Below are positions 9,371 through 18,415 of a stretch of 64,000 nt of DNA, in pieces. Origin of the DNA: DATFVA01 sp963800255 (GTDB taxonomy: Bacteria; Bacteroidota; Ignavibacteria; Ignavibacteriales; Ignavibacteriaceae); NCBI GenBank assembly GCA_963800255.1, contig CAWDAK010000009.1:62001-126000 (forward strand), in the 5' to 3' direction. Numbering within the stretch: the stretch's first letter is position 1; the number at the start of each line of letters is the position of its first letter. The notes under the pieces were generated by a model. That model was not told the DNA's origin. It ran no database searches and was given only the letters and a program-made list of their open reading frames with translations. The position numbers and the translations under genes are program-made.

Positions 9371-10650
9371 TGAATGTTCTTTTACTTGGTTCCGGCGGAA
9401 GGGAACATGCCCTTGCATGGAGGATCTCACGAAGTGATTCGTTAACCAGGCTCTTTATTAGTCCGGGAAATCCTGGTACTGCAGCGGTGGGACGGAACGT
9501 AAGCCTTGAAAAAGGACATCAGCATATTGCCGACTTTTGTATTGCAGAAGGCATTGACCTGGTTGTTATTGGTCCTGAACAGCCTCTTGTTGAAGGACTT
9601 GCCGATTTTCTTCGAAGTCAGAATATCAAAGTATTCGGTCCCGGTAAAAAAGCTGCCGAAATAGAAGGTCATAAATCATTTGCTAAACAGCTGATGGTGA
9701 ATTATCAGATACCAACTTCCGGATACAGAGAATTCGACAAATCACATTTTGATGACGCAGCGGAATACCTGGAAAACAAGATTTATCCTGTTGTAATAAA
9801 GGCTGATGGTCTTGCTGCCGGGAAAGGGGTGATTATCTGCAGCAATAAGGATGAAGCGGGAGAAGCCCTGAAAGAAATTTTGATTGATGATGTTTTCGGG
9901 GATGCGGGAGATAAAATCATCATCGAAGACTTCCTTGAAGGTGAAGAAGCCTCAATTCTTGCTGTAACTGATGGTGATGAATTCATTCTGCTGCCTTCTT
10001 CCCAGGATCACAAAAGGATAGGGGAAAAAGATATCGGAAAAAATACAGGTGGAATGGGAGCCTATTCACCGGCTCCGGTGATTGATGAATTAATGCTCGA
10101 TAGGATCAGCCGTGAAATAATTAGGCCAGTTTTACAGGGTTTGAAAAAAGAAGGCAGGAAGTTCTCGGGCTGTCTTTATGCAGGTTTGATGATAACTGCA
10201 GAAGGACCAAAAGTTATTGAATTTAACTGCAGGTTCGGCGATCCTGAAACCCAGGCAGTGCTGCCTCTAATTGATGGAGATTTCCTCAAACTTCTTTTCT
10301 CGGCTGCTTCCGGTAAACTGGATAAAGCTGCAGTATCTTTTTCTGAAGGCACAGCAGTATGTGTAGTAGCTGTTTCAGGCGGATATCCAGAAAGTTATCC
10401 GAAAGGATTTGAGATTTCCGGACTTGAAGGATTCAATTCCGATCAAATTATTATTTTTCATGCAGGTACATCAGAAAAAGACGGTAAGATCCTCACAGCT
10501 GGCGGCCGGGTTATAGGGGTAACAGCAGTTCTTCAGGAAAATGACCTTCAAAAAGTCAGGACCCTGGCTTACGGAGCCTTAAATAAGATTAAATTTGAGG
10601 GCATGTATTTCCGCCGAGATATCGGTATGAAGGCATTAAACAGATCATAG
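9370..10650 (+). CDS. purD: phosphoribosylamine-glycine ligase
   Basis: Joins glycine to phosphoribosylamine with ATP in the second step of de novo purine synthesis. The 426-residue protein starts with the family signature VLLLGSGGREHALAWR. It contains the ATP-grasp segment VIKADGLAAGKGV and the metal-binding region EFNCRFGDPETQAVLP, with the C-terminal hammerhead ending in GMYFRRDIG. The start overlaps the preceding glycosyltransferase stop. It is not in a pur operon here. Confidence 0.97.
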   Translation: MNVLLLGSGGREHALAWRISRSDSLTRLFISPGNPGTAAVGRNVSLEKGHQHIADFCIAEGIDLVVIGPEQPLVEGLADFLRSQNIKVFGPGKKAAEIEGHKSFAKQLMVNYQIPTSGYREFDKSHFDDAAEYLENKIYPVVIKADGLAAGKGVIICSNKDEAGEALKEILIDDVFGDAGDKIIIEDFLEGEEASILAVTDGDEFILLPSSQDHKRIGEKDIGKNTGGMGAYSPAPVIDELMLDRISREIIRPVLQGLKKEGRKFSGCLYAGLMITAEGPKVIEFNCRFGDPETQAVLPLIDGDFLKLLFSAASGKLDKAAVSFSEGTAVCVVAVSGGYPESYPKGFEISGLEGFNSDQIIIFHAGTSEKDGKILTAGGRVIGVTAVLQENDLQKVRTLAYGALNKIKFEGMYFRRDIGMKALNRS

Positions 10651-10712
10651 TCTGATTTTTTCTCCATTCACTTTTTCATTTCATTATTTTATCTTTACGA
10701 AAAACAGGAAAT

Positions 10713-12314
10713 ATGATACCTCTGCACGTACATTCCAATTATACTTTGCTTAAAGGTACATCGCGTATCTCCGAACTTGTCGATAAAGCAAAAGCAAATA
10801 ATCTCGAATCCCTGGCTTTGACAGATACAAATGGTATGTACGGACTTATTCCTTTTGCCAAAAAAGCTAAGGAGCAGGGTATTAAACCTATCCTTGGATG
10901 TGTAATCGATCAGCCCGGAAATGAATCAGTTTATGCTGTTTTACTTGCGAGGAACAACCGGGGATATTCAGATCTATGCAGGATAATAACCTCAAGAAAA
11001 CTTAATGATGACTTTGATCTTTTCTCCCTGGTGAGCAGCCCTCTGGAAAATTTATTTATACTTACGCCTTCACGTGAACTTCTTGAAAAAGCGGGAAGAA
11101 AGGATAACGTTTTTGCTGAAATTATAATAACATCAGCTAATAAAAACAATGCCCGCAGTCTCTATGCTTTTGCAGAAAAAAATAGAATTAAGATGGCAGC
11201 TTCGAATCCCGTGTTTTTTCTTAATGAAAATGATTTTGAACTTCATAAAGTGGTCACTGCAATCGGACTTAATAAGAATGCTGATAATTTAGAAAATTTT
11301 GAGCTGGCTGACAGGGAAGCCTATTTCAAGGAGATAACTGAATTAAGGAACATATTTAACAAAGTATCTGAGGCTGTTTCAAATACTGAATATATTGCCC
11401 GTAGCTGCAATGTGGACCTTCGTTTGAATGAATATAAATTTCCGCATTTTGATGTTCCTCCGGGAAAAGATTCTTACACGATGTTATGGGAGAAATGCTT
11501 CGAAGGATTAGCTCGCAGATATTCCCCTATGATCGACGCTGCTTTAGACAGGTTGAAAATGGAACTCCAGGTAATAAGGGAAATGAACTTTACAGATTAT
11601 TTCCTTGTAGTGTGGGATATCGTGATGGAAGCTAAGAAAAGAGGAATGATAACTATCGGGCGGGGATCAGCAGCCAACAGTATTGTTTCATACTGTCTTG
11701 GATTAACTGAAGTAGATCCGATTAAACATAACCTTTATTTCGAACGGTTCCTCAACAAAGGGAGAAGCAGTCCTCCTGATGTTGATATCGATTTTTCATG
11801 GAAGGAGAGAGATGAGATTGTAAAATATGTATTCGATAAATATGGTTATGAAAATGTTGCGATGATCTCAACAACGGTTACTTTCCGGGCACGATCAGCT
11901 TTCAGGGAGGTTGCAAAAGTGTATGGTTTTACAAATGGGGAAATATCAAAGTACAGTAAGTTTATTCCATGGACAGACGCAGGAAACCTGTCAATACTTT
12001 CGGAAAAATTTCCCGAGGCAAGATCTCTTAACTTTACGGTGGAGCCCTGGAAATCAATTGTTTCTATAGCAGAAAGACTTGCCGGATTTCCCAGGCATCT
12101 CAGTATTCATCCCAGCGGTATATTAATTACTCCGGGTCCCATCACTAATTATACCGCCCTTGAATATGCAAAGAACAAGGGTCTGGGTTTAATTATCACC
12201 CAGCCCGATATGTATTCAGTTGAGGATCTTGGTTTGATAAAAATAGATTTGCTGAGTCAGCGTTCTCTAGGTGTTCTCAGGGATACCATGGATGCAATTG
12301 AAAGAAACGGTTAG
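10713..12314 (+). CDS. DNA polymerase III alpha-like protein, ends after the palm
   Basis: The first half of a C-family replicase: an N-terminal PHP domain (IPLHVHSNYTLLKG, LALTDTNGMYG) and a palm domain with GRGSAANSIVSYCLG, PDVDIDFS (about residues 353-360) and the third catalytic aspartate in LIKIDLLSQRSLG (about 510). It stops at residue 533, whereas DnaE/DnaE2 proteins run to about 1000-1160. The rest of the fingers, beta-binding, helix-hairpin-helix and OB parts are absent. Downstream DNA codes on the other strand for MauE, overlapping by four bases, so no downstream frame restores the missing half. It could be a remnant, one half of a split polymerase, or a specialised short form. No split-intein sequence is seen at the C-terminus. 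Confidence 0.75.
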   Translation: MIPLHVHSNYTLLKGTSRISELVDKAKANNLESLALTDTNGMYGLIPFAKKAKEQGIKPILGCVIDQPGNESVYAVLLARNNRGYSDLCRIITSRKLNDDFDLFSLVSSPLENLFILTPSRELLEKAGRKDNVFAEIIITSANKNNARSLYAFAEKNRIKMAASNPVFFLNENDFELHKVVTAIGLNKNADNLENFELADREAYFKEITELRNIFNKVSEAVSNTEYIARSCNVDLRLNEYKFPHFDVPPGKDSYTMLWEKCFEGLARRYSPMIDAALDRLKMELQVIREMNFTDYFLVVWDIVMEAKKRGMITIGRGSAANSIVSYCLGLTEVDPIKHNLYFERFLNKGRSSPPDVDIDFSWKERDEIVKYVFDKYGYENVAMISTTVTFRARSAFREVAKVYGFTNGEISKYSKFIPWTDAGNLSILSEKFPEARSLNFTVEPWKSIVSIAERLAGFPRHLSIHPSGILITPGPITNYTALEYAKNKGLGLIITQPDMYSVEDLGLIKIDLLSQRSLGVLRDTMDAIERNG

Positions 12315-12790
12315 AATGAGGATTCAGGTTTATTTATATCAATCTTGTCCGGATTTGTAAGGGCCAGGAAACCGGAACCGTATACCGACAGCCAGATGAA
12401 ACCCAGCAGTATGAATACATCTTCTATTATCTTCATAGCACCTACACGGCTTCCATCTTTTGTACCAAAGCACCCGCATTCGATATCAAGGCCTCTGCCA
12501 ATTGCTATGGCAATAGCTGCAATAAAAACCGTCATTAGTACAGTTCCCAGCAAGGCATTTTCCCTTACATATATGCCGGCTATAAGCAGGATGCCGATAA
12601 TAAGTTCAAGCCAGGGAATAATCAATGCGAAGAAATTAAGCGATCCCTCCGGAAGCAGCCTGTAATTATAAAGTGATTTAGAAAAGTATTCGAGATCTGT
12701 TAACTTTGTAAACGCCGAATAAATGAACAGAATTCCAAGAATGAGTCTTAATACAAACAAAAGGTATTTATTAGAAAATATTTTAGTCAT
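12311..12790 (-). CDS. MauE/DoxX-like four-helix membrane protein
   Basis: A 159-residue inner-membrane protein with four predicted hydrophobic helices. It begins with the DoxX-like pattern FVLRLILGILFIYSAFTKL and contains the MauE hallmark ECGCFG in the loop after helix 3. Proteins of this family take part in disulfide/thiol redox handling or in maturation of periplasmic enzymes. It directly abuts the upstream rhodanese gene (no bases between), so the two form a unit likely concerned with sulfur or thiol chemistry at the membrane. Its 3' end overlaps the convergent polymerase fragment by four bases. Confidence 0.8.
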   Translation of the reverse strand: MTKIFSNKYLLFVLRLILGILFIYSAFTKLTDLEYFSKSLYNYRLLPEGSLNFFALIIPWLELIIGILLIAGIYVRENALLGTVLMTVFIAAIAIAIGRGLDIECGCFGTKDGSRVGAMKIIEDVFILLGFIWLSVYGSGFLALTNPDKIDINKPESSF

Positions 12791-13513
12791 CTAATTTAAT
12801 TGAATATTTGTTCCTGATGTAACAACAGGATAATCAGCTTCTTTCCAATCTTCCCATCCGCCGAAAAAGACAAACACTTTTCTGAATCCTTTAGAAAATA
12901 ATTCATTCCCTAACCTGATGCTCATATCACAGTCAGGACCTTCGCAATACACCACAACCGGATCGGATTTGCTGATAGAGGCAATCCTGTCGTTATATTC
13001 ATCAAGGCTGAAAAGCGGAAGATTTACAGCGCCTGCTATATGACCGTCAACGTATTCCGAAGAATCCCTAGCATCAATGAAAAGTATTTTATCCCGGTAA
13101 AGTTCGTAAGCCTGAGCGAGTGAAATAAGACGGGGCTGGTTGAATACATCCCGTGTAAGGTTGCTCAAATTTAAACCATTATCTTTTTTATCAGATATAT
13201 CAGCCTGAATTTTAGCATCATCATTTTTGGCAAGATCTGAGTCAGATTTATATTTATACTGGGGGAGGAGATCTTCATTAATTTGAACCCGGTTCTTTTC
13301 CACAGCCATTTTGTTGAAATCTGTCTTTAATGTTTCAGGACGTACTTCCGTAACTTCTCTCGCCGCAGGCTGGCTGTCTAATCTTGAATCTGTGAGCAGC
13401 GGTTTATCTGTATTGAATAATGGCAGACCCTCAGGCTGAAGATAGTTTACAAGGAGAGCTGCAGCAATGGCAATGAAAAGGATTAGAAGGATTTTAGTGA
13501 CAGAAATACGCAT
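12791..13513 (-). CDS. membrane-anchored rhodanese-like protein
   Basis: 240 residues with one N-terminal hydrophobic segment (about 7-24), a low-complexity spacer and a C-terminal rhodanese domain (about 125-235). The domain shows FIDARDSSEYVDGHIAGAVN and the active-site loop YCEGPDCDMS, with cysteine in the catalytic place, so persulfide transfer is plausible. The rhodanese domain is probably periplasmic. It is the first gene of a two-gene unit with the MauE-like protein. Confidence 0.85.
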   Translation of the reverse strand: MRISVTKILLILFIAIAAALLVNYLQPEGLPLFNTDKPLLTDSRLDSQPAAREVTEVRPETLKTDFNKMAVEKNRVQINEDLLPQYKYKSDSDLAKNDDAKIQADISDKKDNGLNLSNLTRDVFNQPRLISLAQAYELYRDKILFIDARDSSEYVDGHIAGAVNLPLFSLDEYNDRIASISKSDPVVVYCEGPDCDMSIRLGNELFSKGFRKVFVFFGGWEDWKEADYPVVTSGTNIQLN

Positions 13514-13648
13514 AGTCGACTCACTGTTTAATTTTTATTAAATCCCCAGGATGATCGTTCACAGTGGAAAACAGAAAGAGTAATTATTTTATCCTCGAAG
13601 AAAATTTAATTATAATCATCCTGAAATCAAACATTATATCCTGACAGA

Positions 13649-14470
13649 TCACTCGTTTTTTCCGGAACGTGAAAGCAGGGGTATCAGCGGCAGCAGCATA
13701 CAGTATATTTTGTAGACTGATTTAATCAATATACCGGGGAAATAAATAAAGGACCCTGGCAGCCTCACTATTTCTCCTCCAAAACCTAGTTTAAAAAACG
13801 TCGGGGTGCTTACAACTTCTTTCGGTAATTTTTTTTGATCCCTTATCTTTTCAGCTGTTTTCATATCAACCGAGGCAAAATCAAACACCTTAAAACCCTC
13901 TTCTTTGGCCAGTATTATAGAATACCAGAACAGCGCGGCATTCGGGTTTAACTTCGGATAACTCCCGTTCCATCCGATTTTCCAAATTATGAACCGGTCT
14001 CTTACAATAAGCATAAGTGCTCCCGCTACTATCTCATTTTCTTTTTCAATGAAATAAAGCCTTATCATTTCAAGAGGTGAGAAGTATTTCCACAAAGTCT
14101 CTAAAATTTCAAGGCTTGATGGATTTGGTGAAACACCCTGGCGTTTGCATGTTTCAAGCATCAGGTTGAAAAAAAGATCAAGCTCTCCAGATTTCCCAGG
14201 GCGCAGCTTCAGACCCTCCAGATGCCTGATGTTATTGCGGAGAGTTTTTCTGAGATCCTTTAGTAAAGATTCAGAAGGTTTTCGAAGATCAATTTCAAGT
14301 GTACTATCGATAATGGTAAATATCTTATTTTCCGGAAAATCGTTGCCGTGAAATTTGAATAATTCTGAATGGCCGCCTCCGGGTGGAGAAATAATTAAAA
14401 TTTTCAGATGATATTTTCCGGCAATCTCTTTAAGTTCTGAAATAATCCTGTCTTTCAGGGAGGCGGTCAT
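13649..14470 (-). CDS. C-terminal open frame of the frameshifted FemAB-like gene
   Basis: The longest uninterrupted part, 273 residues from an internal ATG. It holds the second GNAT-like half: EIVAGALMLIVRDRFIIWKIGWN, ALFWYSIILAKEEGFKVFDF and TFFKLGFGGEIVRLPGSF, a pattern typical of FemAB-like transferases that use aminoacyl or acyl donors. The end is hydrophobic (KSVYKIYCMLLPLIPLL), perhaps membrane-associating. On its own it would lack the N-terminal acyltransferase lobe. Confidence 0.6.
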   Translation of the reverse strand: MTASLKDRIISELKEIAGKYHLKILIISPPGGGHSELFKFHGNDFPENKIFTIIDSTLEIDLRKPSESLLKDLRKTLRNNIRHLEGLKLRPGKSGELDLFFNLMLETCKRQGVSPNPSSLEILETLWKYFSPLEMIRLYFIEKENEIVAGALMLIVRDRFIIWKIGWNGSYPKLNPNAALFWYSIILAKEEGFKVFDFASVDMKTAEKIRDQKKLPKEVVSTPTFFKLGFGGEIVRLPGSFIYFPGILIKSVYKIYCMLLPLIPLLSRSGKNE

Positions 14471-14761
14471 CGGAATCGATTAAAGGTCCTTTGTTAAGAA
14501 ATCCTATCGTCCCCACAAACTTTTTTTTCTTGAGGAGTATCTGGAAACCACCCCTTATATTCTGATCCTGTAAAAAAATGATCCTTAAAGGTTTCCAGCC
14601 TTCCAGGATTTTAGATGCTGCCCAGGCGCTTGTTTGTTCGTGAAAACCTGACGGATTTGACTGAACAAATAAATCCCATTGACGGTCAGTTACGTTCTCT
14701 GATATTATAGTTCTTACACCGGCGGGGGATATTTTATATCTTCTGCAGTTGTATACTCCAT
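13649..14761 (-). pseudogene. FemAB/GNAT-like acyltransferase gene broken by two frameshifts
   Basis: The full gene would start at ATG 14761 (AGAGGA just upstream) and encode about 370 residues. The start frame gives MEYTTAEDIKYPPP and hits TAA. One base inserted in the C5 run near 14724-14728 would carry it into a frame that reads GVRTIISENVTDRQWDLFVQ and, further on, FVGTIGFLNKGPLIDSDD, then stops. Removal of one base near 14455-14470 (a C3 run) would lead into the long downstream frame. Both lesions fall next to short C runs, so they may be sequencing or assembly errors or true decay. The protein resembles FemAB/BioF2-type GNAT transferases that act on envelope precursors. Confidence 0.7.
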
Positions 14762-14983
14762 TCCTCTATCTTTTTATGATCTAAAATATAAACCAAAAAA
14801 ACTTTTGATGTGATAATGAATAATTAAAAGTATACACGAAGCCTGCATTTGATCTGGCGGCCCGATGTAATAGATCTTTAATAAATAAGGGGAAAAAAGT
14901 GATGGTCTTAATTGTATAATTTCAGGCATTACAAAAAGTCTAAGTAAGAAAGCCCTGGGTTGCAAGGCTTTAAGAGAATTGAG

Positions 14984-15069
14984 TACCGAAGGCCGGACTC
15001 GAACCGGCACGAGGTGTAAGCCCCACTGGATTTTGAGTCCAGCGCGTCTACCAATTCCGCCACTTCGGC
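14984..15069 (-). tRNA. tRNA-Leu (CAA)
   Basis: An 86-nt class II tRNA on the minus strand. The acceptor stem is GCCGAAG/CTTCGGT, the anticodon stem-loop is CTGGA CTCAAAA TCCAG (anticodon CAA), and there is a long variable arm and a GGTTCGAGTCC T loop. The 3' CCA is not encoded. It reads UUG codons. Confidence 0.95.
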
Positions 15070-15080
15070 AAAGAACTCAT

Positions 15081-15112
15081 AAAAAGAGGTTCAAATATCA
15101 TGGTATTTGAAC
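15081..15112 (-). terminator. terminator after glnS
   Basis: A 9-bp stem (15089-15097 with 15104-15112, GTTCAAATA/TATTTGAAC) with a 6-nt loop is followed on the minus strand by CTCTTTTT. It lies 60 bases after the glnS stop and before the tRNA-Leu gene, so it separates the gltX-glnS transcript from the tRNA. Confidence 0.6.
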
Positions 15113-15172
15113 TTAGTTTCAAGTAAGCTGAGTTAATAGTTTAATCAGCCAGAAAGAAAATACTTATCGAAT

Positions 15173-16858
15173 TTACTTCTGGTTTCTTTTTTCAATTTTA
15201 GCCCACGTATCACGCAGGGTTACCGTCCTGTTAAAGACCAGGTGCCCGGGTTTTGAATCTTTGGAATCCGCACAAAAATATCCAAGCCGTTCAAACTGGA
15301 ACCTGTCACCCGGCTTTGCCTCTGCAAGCCCCGGTTCAAGTTTTGCCTCTTTGATTACCTGGAGAGAATCGGGATTTATAAATTCTCTGAAATCCTTTTC
15401 CGGATCAGCTTCAGGATCCTCTGCAGAAAAGAGTCTGTCATATAACCTTACTTCGGCATTCACCGCCTCAGCGGCAGATACCCAATGGATAGTTCCCTTA
15501 ACTTTTCGCTGGCTTGATGAACCGCTCTTTGTCTCGGGGTCATAGCTGCATTTCAGTTCAGTAATGTTGCCGTTTTCATCTTTAACTACCTCTTCACATT
15601 TTATGATATAAGCGTAACGGAGGCGAACTTCGTTCCCAGGCGACAGTCTGAAAAATTTCCTTGAGGGATTTTCCATAAAATCATCCTGTTCGATGTACAA
15701 ATTCCCTGAAAAAGGAATTTGCCTCGTTCCCATTGTTTCATCTTCAGGATTATTTACTGCTTCAAGTTCTTCTATCTTTCCCTGGGGATAATTTGTTAAA
15801 GTAACTTTTAATGGTTTAAGAACAGCCATAACCCGCTTTGCCCTCTTATTCAGATCCTCGCGCAGGCTGTGCTCCAGTAAAGCAACATCTATCGTATTAT
15901 CTCTTTTAGCAACACCTACTCGCTCAGAGAAATACCGGATGGATTCCGGCGTGAAACCGCGTCTTCTGAAAGCAGATATGGTAGGCATTCTCGGATCATC
16001 CCATCCGCTTACATATTTTTCAGTTACCAGAGTAAGCAGCTTTCTTTTGCTCATTATAGTGTAGCTGAGGTTGAGCCTTGCAAATTCAATCTGCTGAGGT
16101 GCGAAAATTTCAAGTTCCTTTACAAACCAGTCGTATAAAGGACGATGAACTTCAAATTCCAGTGTGCATACTGAATGGGTTATTTTTTCTATAGAATCGG
16201 ATTGTCCATGGGCCCAGTCATACATTGGATAAATACACCATTTATCACCTGTCCGATGATGTGATACTTTCCTGATCCTGTACATTATGGGATCACGGAG
16301 AAGCATATTGGGGGAGGACATATCAATCTTTGCCCTCAATACCTGAGTACCTTCCCCAAATTCCCCATTCTTCATTTTCCCGAAAAGATCCAGGTTTTCT
16401 TCAATTGTGCGGTTGCGGTAGGGACTTTCCTGCCCCGGTTGAGTTGTAGTACCGCGGGAATCTTTTATCTCTTCAGGTGAAGAACTATCAACGTAGGCTT
16501 TTCCTTTCTTAATTAGCTTTACGGCAAACTCATAGAGTGTATCGAAATAATCACTCGCAAAGTAAAGCCTGTCCTGCCAGTCAAATCCCAGCCATTTAAT
16601 ATCCTCTTTAATAGAATCTACATATTCAACATCTTCTTTGGCTGGATTTGTATCATCAAATCTCAAGTTGCATAAACCGCCATATTCTTTTGCCAATCCG
16701 AAATTCAGACAAATAGATTTAGCATGTCCGATATGCAGGTAGCCGTTCGGTTCAGGGGGAAACCTAGTATGAACCCGGTTATATCTGCCTTTTTCCAGGT
16801 GTTCATTTATTATTTCTTTAATAAAATTTGAGGGGGAGGGGATTGTATCTTCAGCCAT
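15173..16858 (-). CDS. glnS: glutaminyl-tRNA synthetase
   Basis: Class I synthetase that charges tRNA-Gln with glutamine. The 561-residue length fits bacterial GlnRS. The HIGH motif is in FPPEPNGYLHIGHAKS (residues 42-45), the FDDTNP motif follows, and the KMSKS equivalent is IMSKRK. The C-terminal anticodon-binding beta barrels include VRLRYAYIIKCEEVVKD. It lies 26 bases downstream of gltX on the same strand, an operon of the two glutamate-family synthetases. Direct glutaminylation implies that amidation by GatCAB is not needed for tRNA-Gln. Confidence 0.97.
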   Translation of the reverse strand: MAEDTIPSPSNFIKEIINEHLEKGRYNRVHTRFPPEPNGYLHIGHAKSICLNFGLAKEYGGLCNLRFDDTNPAKEDVEYVDSIKEDIKWLGFDWQDRLYFASDYFDTLYEFAVKLIKKGKAYVDSSSPEEIKDSRGTTTQPGQESPYRNRTIEENLDLFGKMKNGEFGEGTQVLRAKIDMSSPNMLLRDPIMYRIRKVSHHRTGDKWCIYPMYDWAHGQSDSIEKITHSVCTLEFEVHRPLYDWFVKELEIFAPQQIEFARLNLSYTIMSKRKLLTLVTEKYVSGWDDPRMPTISAFRRRGFTPESIRYFSERVGVAKRDNTIDVALLEHSLREDLNKRAKRVMAVLKPLKVTLTNYPQGKIEELEAVNNPEDETMGTRQIPFSGNLYIEQDDFMENPSRKFFRLSPGNEVRLRYAYIIKCEEVVKDENGNITELKCSYDPETKSGSSSQRKVKGTIHWVSAAEAVNAEVRLYDRLFSAEDPEADPEKDFREFINPDSLQVIKEAKLEPGLAEAKPGDRFQFERLGYFCADSKDSKPGHLVFNRTVTLRDTWAKIEKRNQK

Positions 16859-16884
16859 AAAAAACTCTTAAATAATTAAATGTT

Positions 16885-18339
16885 TTAGCCAAGCTTTTCT
16901 ATTGCTTTGTTCAGCCGGCTAATTGTTTTATCCTTGCCGATAATATATAAAATGTCAAAGACGCCAGGACCGCCGCCTACACCTGAAACAGCCAGCCTGA
17001 CGGGATGGATTAACTTACCCGTTCCGGTTCCAAGCTTTTCTGCGGTTTGTCTTAATGTATTTTCATAATCTTCTTTACCCGGATCAGTCAGCTTTGAAAA
17101 TTCTTCAGCCAGGACTTTCAGATGCTCTGCAGAATCAGCTTTCCATCTTTTTTTAATAACTGCTTCATCGTACTCTGATGGATCTTCGAAAAGGTAAAAT
17201 CCTTTTTCAGGTATTTCCCTGATAAATGAAACTCTTTCCTTCATTGCCTCTATTACTAATCCAAGGAACTCATCAGAATATCCGCCGGCGCTGTATTTTG
17301 TCTGCTTCAACTCTTCTCTTAGAAGGGAAATCAGTTCAGGAAGAGGTTTGCTTCTGAGATGTTCTGCATTCAGCCAGTTAAGTTTTTCAAGGTTGAATAC
17401 TGCACCTGCTTTATTTACTCCATCAAGCGAAAACTTTTCTACAAGTTCATCCATCAAATAAAATTCTTTATCATCTGCGAAGTTCCAGCCTAGCAGAGCT
17501 ACAAAATTAACCAGGGCTTCTTTAAGGTATCCCTTGCTTCTGTAATCCTCAACTGCAACATCACCCTGCCGCTTGCTCAATTTTGATTTATCAGGGTTGA
17601 GCAGAAGAGGGAGGTGTGCAAATACCGGCTTCTCCCAGCCAAAATAATCATAAAGAAGAATATGTTTTGGTGTTGAAGGCAGCCATTCTTCTCCGCGGAT
17701 AACATGAGTGATCTTCATCAGGTGATCATCTACAACATTTGCAAGGTGATAAGTCGGGTAACCATCACTTTTTAATAGTACCTGGTCATCTACAATACTG
17801 CTGTTGAACGTAACCTCTCCCCGTATGACATCATTCAGCAGGATCTCTTTACCATGTTCCACATTCAGCCTGACAACATGGGGAAGTCCCTCTGCAAGCT
17901 TTTGCTGTATTTCACTTTCAGGCAAATGCAGACAGTGTTTATCATACATCGGCTGAAGTCCTTCTTTCTGAAACTTTTCCCGCACCTGGTTAAGACGTTC
18001 CTGGGTACAGAAGCAGTAGTACGCTTTTTTTTCAGAAATTAATCGGGCTGTGTGTTCTTTGTACAGATTAAGACGCTGTGACTGCATATAAGGGCCGTGA
18101 TCACCGTCTTTATCAGGACCTTCATCATAATCGAGTCCTGCCCATTTCAATGCCTCAATAAGATTCTCAACAGCTCCTTCTACATAACGGTTTCTATCAG
18201 TATCTTCAATGCGAAGTATGAATGTACCTTTATTGTGCCTGGCCAGCAGGTAATTATATAGAGCGGTCCTTAAGCCGCCAATATGCAGATAGCCGGTGGG
18301 ACTCGGCGCAAATCTTACCCTGATATTTTCACTAATCAT
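16885..18339 (-). CDS. gltX: glutamyl-tRNA synthetase
   Basis: 484 residues, the standard size. The signature RFAPSPTGYLHIGGLRTALYN is at the N-terminus and the KMSKS equivalent is KLSKRQGD. A cysteine/histidine segment (YYCFCTQERL through YDKHCLHL) corresponds to the zinc-binding insert of many bacterial GluRS enzymes. It provides Glu-tRNA for translation and, if the organism uses the C5 pathway, for tetrapyrroles. It is the first gene of the gltX-glnS unit; the ATG lies 76 bases from the hybrid kinase stop. Confidence 0.97.
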   Translation of the reverse strand: MISENIRVRFAPSPTGYLHIGGLRTALYNYLLARHNKGTFILRIEDTDRNRYVEGAVENLIEALKWAGLDYDEGPDKDGDHGPYMQSQRLNLYKEHTARLISEKKAYYCFCTQERLNQVREKFQKEGLQPMYDKHCLHLPESEIQQKLAEGLPHVVRLNVEHGKEILLNDVIRGEVTFNSSIVDDQVLLKSDGYPTYHLANVVDDHLMKITHVIRGEEWLPSTPKHILLYDYFGWEKPVFAHLPLLLNPDKSKLSKRQGDVAVEDYRSKGYLKEALVNFVALLGWNFADDKEFYLMDELVEKFSLDGVNKAGAVFNLEKLNWLNAEHLRSKPLPELISLLREELKQTKYSAGGYSDEFLGLVIEAMKERVSFIREIPEKGFYLFEDPSEYDEAVIKKRWKADSAEHLKVLAEEFSKLTDPGKEDYENTLRQTAEKLGTGTGKLIHPVRLAVSGVGGGPGVFDILYIIGKDKTISRLNKAIEKLG

Positions 18340-18415
18340 ATAATTCCCGGTTCAAACGAGTAATAAAATTCAAGAGGAGTTTGATGGTGTGATCAATATA
18401 AAGTAACAAAGCTTA

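Noticed and set aside
14949..14971. Hairpin AAAGCC/GGCTTT after tRNA-Leu as a terminator
   Set aside because: Only six pairs and no proper T run, so it is too weak to call.
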